From Moraxellaceae bacterium (lineage in GTDB: Bacteria; Pseudomonadota; Gammaproteobacteria; Pseudomonadales; Moraxellaceae), in assembly GCA_030684415.1 (NCBI GenBank), contig JAUXNL010000431.1, positions 1-10,971 on the forward strand: a stretch of 10,971 nt of DNA. Reading direction: 5' to 3'. Numbering within the stretch: the first letter of the stretch is position 1; each line of letters begins with the position of its first letter. The notes below the pieces were generated by a model. It ran no database searches, was not told where the DNA came from, and worked only from the letters and a program-made list of their open reading frames with translations. The translations under genes were made by a program, and so were the position numbers. Shown here piece after piece: positions 7,187 through 10,971 of this stretch.

Positions 7187-8594
7187 TCTGTTTGCAGCAG
7201 CCAGGGGATCAGTTACCGCCCCTGCTGGCTGCGGTAAGACCCAACTGATCACCGATATGCTCTGCCTTCATCGGGACCCCAAGCCCGTCCTGGTCCTGAC
7301 CCACACCAACGCTGGCGTCAGCGCGCTCCGAATGCGCCTTCACAGGGCGAAGGTCCCAAGCTCGGCATACCGCCTTTCCACTATCGACGGCTTCACCCTC
7401 CGCCTGGTGAGCAAATTTCCGACCCGAAGTGGGTCTACTCCGGGAAGCCTGCAATTGACCAACCCCAACCGCGATTACCCCGACATCCGGAACAGCGCCC
7501 GGCAGCTTGTCATCGCAGGCCACATCAATGACGCCTTCCGCGCCACTTATTCCAGACTCCTGGTCGATGAGTACCAGGACTGCAACCAGAGCCAACATGG
7601 GCTGGTTGCCGGGCTGGCGGCATTGGTCCCGACCTACGTGCTTGGTGATCCCTTGCAGGCGATCTTCGACTTTCGGGGAAATCGGCTGGTGGACTGGCAG
7701 CAGGATGTACAAGCACTCTTTCCGCCACTGGGTGAGCTGACCACGCCCTGGCGCTGGAGGCTGGCTGGGGCAGACGAACTGGGGCACTGGTTACTGGCCA
7801 CCCGAGCGCGCCTTCAAGCCGGCCACCCCATCGATTTACGACATGCGCCGGATGCCGTTCTGTGGATTAAATTGAGTCCCGCCCATGCCGCTCAACAGCG
7901 GCTGATGGCTGCTCGCCAAGCCGCCCCCACCCCAACCGGCAATGTTTTAGTCATAGGCAGCGCCGTTGATCCCCGAGGCCAGCGACACTTGGCCAGCCAC
8001 ACCCCAGGCGCCATGGCGGTCGAAAGAGCCGACCTCACCGATCTGACCGACTTCTGTCGCGTCTTCGACGTGAAGGCACCCGATGCTCTGGAACGGCTGG
8101 TTCGCTTCGCATCGGAGCTCATGACGGGGATCGGGGCAACGCCCCTGCTCAACCGAGTGCAGACTATTCGCAAGGGACGCAATCGCACCCCTCCCACACC
8201 GGCAGAGGCTGCCGCCGCCGACTTTGCATCCGCCCCGTCCATCCAAGCCGCACTGGCATTGATCAACCGACTAAAGGAACAAAGCAGCACTCGGGTTTAC
8301 CGGCCAGAGCTCCTCTACTGCTGGTTGTCTGCCCTACAGGTGGCGTCAGGTGGATCAGTCAGTCTTCCAGAAGCAGCTACCCAGATTCGAGAACGAAACC
8401 GCCATGGGGGTCGGCCCCTGGCCAAGCGCTCAGTAGGGAGCACCCTCCTGCTCAAGGGACTGGAGGCAGACGTTGCCGTCATCCTTTTCCCGGAGCAAAT
8501 GACCGCTCCCCACCTCTATGTCGCCCTCACTCGGGGGGCCCGAAAGATTGTCATATGCTCTACGTCACCGGTGCTGACCCCAGCGGAACGCTAA
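7170..8594 (+). CDS. gajB: Gabija-type UvrD/Rep-like helicase (GajB-like)
   Basis: A 474-residue superfamily 1 helicase with all core motifs in order: APAGCGKT (17-24), THTNAG (44-49), VDEYQD (132-137), GDPLQAIF (159-166), TPWRWR (192-197), STLLLKGLEADVAVIL (424-439) and YVALTRGARKIVI (450-462). It is far shorter than UvrD or Rep and has no nuclease domain, as expected for GajB, which senses or processes DNA ends and enables GajA. The ATG at 7170 lies inside the end of gajA (17-bp overlap) with AGGTGG at 7160-7165, so the two are translated as a unit. An in-frame TTG at 7146 is less likely because the conserved part begins at residue 8. Nothing looks truncated. Confidence 0.87.
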   Translation: MPPEIDLFAAARGSVTAPAGCGKTQLITDMLCLHRDPKPVLVLTHTNAGVSALRMRLHRAKVPSSAYRLSTIDGFTLRLVSKFPTRSGSTPGSLQLTNPNRDYPDIRNSARQLVIAGHINDAFRATYSRLLVDEYQDCNQSQHGLVAGLAALVPTYVLGDPLQAIFDFRGNRLVDWQQDVQALFPPLGELTTPWRWRLAGADELGHWLLATRARLQAGHPIDLRHAPDAVLWIKLSPAHAAQQRLMAARQAAPTPTGNVLVIGSAVDPRGQRHLASHTPGAMAVERADLTDLTDFCRVFDVKAPDALERLVRFASELMTGIGATPLLNRVQTIRKGRNRTPPTPAEAAAADFASAPSIQAALALINRLKEQSSTRVYRPELLYCWLSALQVASGGSVSLPEAATQIRERNRHGGRPLAKRSVGSTLLLKGLEADVAVILFPEQMTAPHLYVALTRGARKIVICSTSPVLTPAER

Positions 8595-9056
8595 TGTCCG
8601 TGCCTGCGTCAGACCGTGTATCATGGCAGCCACGATGCCCTCTCCCCACTGCCTACAGGCCTCGAAAGTGACGCCGGGGCGCCCGCCGGACGCCGCTATC
8701 GGTACTGGAGACCGCCATGCAACGGGGCAAATCGGCGAAAATGGGGCATCAACCACCGGTTTCGGCCCCCTAACCCACTAGGCGCAACGGGTACGAAGTT
8801 AAGTCGCCATATTTATCGCCATCTTAAGCAGGCCTGAACCCCTACTTAAGAGGACTTTTCCGGCATCTTACGAGGGAGGCCGCGGCGCCTTGCTGCCCTC
8901 CTGTGAGCGGCCGACAGATTGTGCACGATCGTCCCAACTCCAAACCGAAGTGTCACCAGCCCTCGCCGGGGCAGATCCGGAGCCAGTCTTGGGGATGTCG
9001 CGATACATGGATGTAGGGGGCGGGTCAGGCCGCCCCAACGGGATTAATCAGGCGTC
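8595..9056. other. 462-bp noncoding interval between gajB and the integrase gene
   Basis: No ORF here has a credible start, composition or family resemblance. It is bounded by two convergent genes, so terminators are expected. It holds a near-palindrome GATTGTGCACGATC (8917-8930), two CTTAAG sites (about 8823 and 8848), a repeated CGCCAT, and a strong GC stem-loop at 9017-9036. It may be leftover sequence from an earlier cargo exchange. Confidence 0.5.
9017..9036. terminator. GC-rich stem-loop downstream of the integrase stop
   Basis: GGGGCGG and CCGCCCC form a perfect 7-bp stem with a 6-nt loop, 20 nt past the integrase stop codon and about 420 bp past gajB. It may end transcription from either side. 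Neither flank has a U run, so intrinsic termination would be weak. Confidence 0.4.
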
Positions 9057-10409
9057 TCAGGCGGACAGGCGCTCAAGGTGATCCGCCCACCGCTGAAGCC
9101 ACTCTCGACACTCCGCTTGATAGGAGTGCAGATCGTATGTTCCCTCGATGCCCTTCCTCGAATGACCCAACACGGCTTCTGCCACTTCATTCCGGCAGCC
9201 GAGCCGGGAAAGCCCCGTCCTGACCGTGCGGCGCAAGTCATGGGGCGACCAGTCGGGGATGCTGTCCAGCCAGAGTTGGTGGGGCTTGTAGAAGCGCCCG
9301 CCCTTTACCTTGTCCGGATTCTTGAGATGCCACTTGGTCTCAGACAGGGATTTCTGCTGCAGTGGCAGGCCCGTTCTCGAAGACGGAAAGAGATACGTAG
9401 AGGTGGTCAGCCTGAGTTGGCGGAGGAACTCGACAGCCTGCCGCGGCAGCTGAACATACCGCTCTGCTCCGTTCTTGGAATCCCTGAGGTGCCAGGTCGC
9501 CTTCTCCAGGTCGATGTTCTTCCACTCGGCCTGGCAAACCTCGCCGGTCCGGCAGGCGGTCCATAGCGTGAAGCGCATGATGTTCTTCTGGGTGGGCGAG
9601 AAGCCTGATCCCGGCAGCCATGCCAGCAATAGCGTCAGCTCACTATCCGACAGCGTCCGCTTACCCTGTACAGAGGTCAGCCGCACCTTGGCAACCTTCA
9701 GGCTTGCCTTGGCCAAGACCGCCGGGTTGGCAAAGTCATCTGCAAACCGCCCCATGCCGATGGCGTACTCATACGCCGCCGACAACTCCCTGAGGACATT
9801 ACCCGCCTGGACATTGGCACCTCGGTCCAGAATCGCCTTGACCATGTCGACCACATCACGGCGCGTCACTGTTGCCGCCGACCTGCTGCCGAGAACGGGT
9901 ACGGGGTCGCCATAAAGGGTGCGGCGCACCTCTGCCTGTCCCTTGGGCTTTCTGGCGCCGGCGATACGCTTGCGTGTCCCCGTCCTGGGGTCAGCCACCA
10001 TTCGGTCCTCAATCAATTCTGTAAGGTAGGCATCAATCAGGTCCTTGACCGTGAATGCCTCCGCTTGGGCAATGCGCTCCTGTTCGGCCTTCTCTTGGGC
10101 ACGCTGCAGGGCCTGCCGCTCCAACTCTGCCTTGGGACATACGCCTGTTGCGCGCAACTCCTTGAGGCGGGCCAGTTCCACGCGAGCCTGCGCCAGGCTG
10201 AGACTCGGGTACGTCCCAAGCTTCAACTGGGTGAGCTTGTCGGTTTCCGGGCTCCTATAGCGGTAGAAGAACGTCCGCACACCGGTCGAGCCACAACTCA
10301 CCCGCAAGCCGACGTTTTCGCCAGTATCGGACTTGTCGGCATCTCCAGGACGCATGGTATCGATAGCCCTGGCCGATAGAGGCCTACCTGCTTGTTTGTT
10401 ATTCTCCAC
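9057..10409 (-). CDS. int: P4-type tyrosine recombinase (integrase)
   Basis: A 450-residue integrase that would insert and excise the element. Residues about 10-95 form the N-terminal arm-binding domain (DUF4102-like), with GLRVSCGSTGVRTFFYRYR and the KLGTYPSLSLAQAR signature. A charged linker helix rich in Glu, Gln and Ala follows, then a core-binding domain. The catalytic domain holds Arg287 (TACRTGE), Lys312 (RDSKNG), His390 and Arg393 (PHDLRR), His416 (LGHS) and nucleophile Tyr425 (EGTYDL), so it looks active. I choose GTG at 10409 because GGAGAG (10416-10421) lies 6 nt upstream and the family's usual N-terminus begins there. An earlier TTG at 10535 and ATG at 10481 would add non-conserved residues that run through the repeat sites. 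It faces away from mutS. Confidence 0.92.
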   Translation of the reverse strand: MENNKQAGRPLSARAIDTMRPGDADKSDTGENVGLRVSCGSTGVRTFFYRYRSPETDKLTQLKLGTYPSLSLAQARVELARLKELRATGVCPKAELERQALQRAQEKAEQERIAQAEAFTVKDLIDAYLTELIEDRMVADPRTGTRKRIAGARKPKGQAEVRRTLYGDPVPVLGSRSAATVTRRDVVDMVKAILDRGANVQAGNVLRELSAAYEYAIGMGRFADDFANPAVLAKASLKVAKVRLTSVQGKRTLSDSELTLLLAWLPGSGFSPTQKNIMRFTLWTACRTGEVCQAEWKNIDLEKATWHLRDSKNGAERYVQLPRQAVEFLRQLRLTTSTYLFPSSRTGLPLQQKSLSETKWHLKNPDKVKGGRFYKPHQLWLDSIPDWSPHDLRRTVRTGLSRLGCRNEVAEAVLGHSRKGIEGTYDLHSYQAECREWLQRWADHLERLSA

Positions 10410-10485
10410 CGCTTGCTCTCCTGCACTCCGAACGCGCCAAGCGAATCGCTGAAACCCTTGTGGCGCAAGGGCTGCAGCCATTCCG

Positions 10486-10576
10486 GTGTAGGTTTTCAGA
10501 AAAATGGACTGGTTGACCTCCGAGGGAGCCAGCAACCTACACCAAAACCTACACTAACCTACACCGCAACCTACAC
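10486..10576. repeat. Five AACCTACAC sites, likely integrase arm-type binding sites
   Basis: Direct copies of AACCTACAC start at 10534, 10546, 10556 and 10568, and one inverted copy (GTGTAGGTT) is at 10486-10494. The direct copies are 12, 10 and 12 bp apart, close to one helical turn, so a protein could occupy one face. They lie just upstream of the integrase start, between the gene and the presumed junction, where lambda- and P4-type integrases bind arm sites. They may also let integrase repress its own promoter. Confidence 0.7.
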
Positions 10577-10586
10577 TAAATGGGTG

Positions 10587-10605
10587 GTTGCTGGTGAACA
10601 GCAAC
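10587..10605. other. 7-bp inverted repeat, candidate recombination core
   Basis: GTTGCTG and CAGCAAC flank a 5-nt spacer (GTGAA). Paired core sites around a short spacer are the usual form of a tyrosine-recombinase crossover site, and this one lies between the arm-type repeats and mutS. CAGCAAC also occurs at 10530-10536. Without the left end of the element the real attachment core cannot be identified, and a plain hairpin is equally possible. Confidence 0.3.
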
Positions 10606-10697
10606 GGACATCAACGAACGCTAAGGGAACGAATGAAAATTTTTATCCTGATGATTTTAAAGGAATATTTTCATAATTTCAGAGCGAAGCAATTGAA
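10606..10697 (+). promoter_or_regulatory. AT-rich region between the element and mutS
   Basis: About 90 bp before the mutS ATG turn AT-rich, unlike both flanks. The segment should contain the element-chromosome junction and whatever promoter now drives mutS. TTATCCTGA (10643-10651) pairs with TCAGGATAA (10703-10711, inside the first codons). No clear -35/-10 pair or strong ribosome site is visible; the best ribosome site candidate is the weak AGCGAAG at 10683-10689. Confidence 0.4.
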
Positions 10698-10971
10698 ATG
10701 ACTCAGGATAATTTTTCTGACCACACGCCTATGATGCAGCAATATTTGCGCATCAAGGCAGAGCACCCGCACGAGCTTGTGTTCTATCGCATGGGTGATT
10801 TCTACGAACTGTTCTTCGACGATGCCGTGCAGGCCTCGCGGGCGCTCGGCATCGCGCTGACCAAGCGCGGCAAGCATCTCGGCGAGGACATTCCCATGGC
10901 CGGCGTGCCGGTCCATGCGGCGGACGACTATCTCCAGCGCCTCATCCAGCTCGGCTTCAAGGTGGCGGTCT
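10698..10971 (+). CDS. mutS: DNA mismatch repair protein MutS, 5' part (cut by window end)
   Basis: The first 91 residues of MutS, the ATPase that recognises base mismatches and recruits MutL. The visible part is domain I. It includes HTPMMQQYLRIK and then FYRMGDFYELFFDDA, which holds the Phe-x-Glu mismatch-reading motif written here as FYE. IPMAGVPVHAADDYLQRLI follows. The gene is open at the right edge. It starts directly beside the integrated element and reads away from it. The first dozen codons are more AT-rich than the rest, possibly because the recombination site lies at or in them. This is the only gene in the window that looks chromosomal. Confidence 0.95.
   Translation, partial: MTQDNFSDHTPMMQQYLRIKAEHPHELVFYRMGDFYELFFDDAVQASRALGIALTKRGKHLGEDIPMAGVPVHAADDYLQRLIQLGFKVAV

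Noticed and set aside
8616..9081. Small plus-strand ORFs (73 and 63 aa) between gajB and the integrase
   Set aside because: No ribosome sites, composition unlike proteins, no recognisable family, and one runs into the integrase gene on the other strand.
9078..9915. Two long plus-strand frames (162 and 146 aa) opposite the integrase
   Set aside because: They lie wholly antisense to a well-supported integrase with all catalytic residues. GC-rich coding DNA commonly gives such shadows.
10410..10535. Longer integrase N-terminus from TTG 10535 or ATG 10481
   Set aside because: The added residues do not look like the family N-terminus, and the TTG start lies in the repeat array. The GTG at 10409 has a good Shine-Dalgarno.
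10534..10576. CRISPR-like array
   Set aside because: The units are only 9 bp with 1-3 bp between them; there are no spacers of CRISPR length and no cas genes.

Overview
The window appears to be the right-hand end of an integrated mobile element, joined to the start of chromosomal mutS. The host looks like a proteobacterium. The 91 visible MutS residues include a KRGKHLGEDIP-type stretch that resembles alphaproteobacterial MutS as I know the family, while the first 40 or so residues look more beta/gammaproteobacterial, so I assign no finer taxon. The left end of the element lies outside the window, and no virion, conjugation or rRNA/tRNA genes are visible.

Left part (about 1-5330, all minus strand). 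Reading in transcription order there are three consecutive genes (369, 415 and 232 aa). By my own reading they share one architecture: a beta strand with an Asp, an HUH-like strand, an aromatic helix and a C-terminal Tyr-x-Ala-Lys motif. The 232-aa protein resembles the YagK/YfjJ (inovirus Gp2-like) family. The other two look like larger, divergent relatives, and the 369-aa one has lost the first His of the HUH motif. Downstream come a small AlpA-family DNA-binding protein and a HerA/FtsK-superfamily ATPase, whose reading frames overlap by 8 bp. A possible small coupled ORF with a hydrophobic segment follows. The AlpA plus YfjJ-type combination recalls E. coli CP4-57-like elements, and the set reads as a replication, regulation and DNA-handling module.

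Middle part (5450-8594, plus strand, visibly more GC-rich). Two overlapping genes encode an OLD-type ABC-ATPase/TOPRIM nuclease (578 aa) and a short UvrD/Rep-like SF1 helicase (474 aa). Order, lengths and motifs match the Gabija anti-phage defence system (GajA-GajB). The pair is transcribed divergently from the Rep-like genes across a 120-bp gap and is probably cargo.

Right part (8595-10697). A noncoding stretch of about 460 bp is followed by a P4-type tyrosine integrase on the minus strand with all catalytic residues present. Upstream of the integrase lie four direct copies and one inverted copy of AACCTACAC, probably integrase arm sites, then a small hairpin and an AT-rich segment running into mutS (plus strand, cut by the window end). 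The element therefore sits directly against the 5' end of a mismatch-repair gene, which raises the question of whether it influences mutS expression.

The strongest leads are the triplicated HUH/YxAK protein cluster beside a HerA-type ATPase, the Gabija cargo, and the integration point at mutS. All family assignments come from motif reading without database searches.
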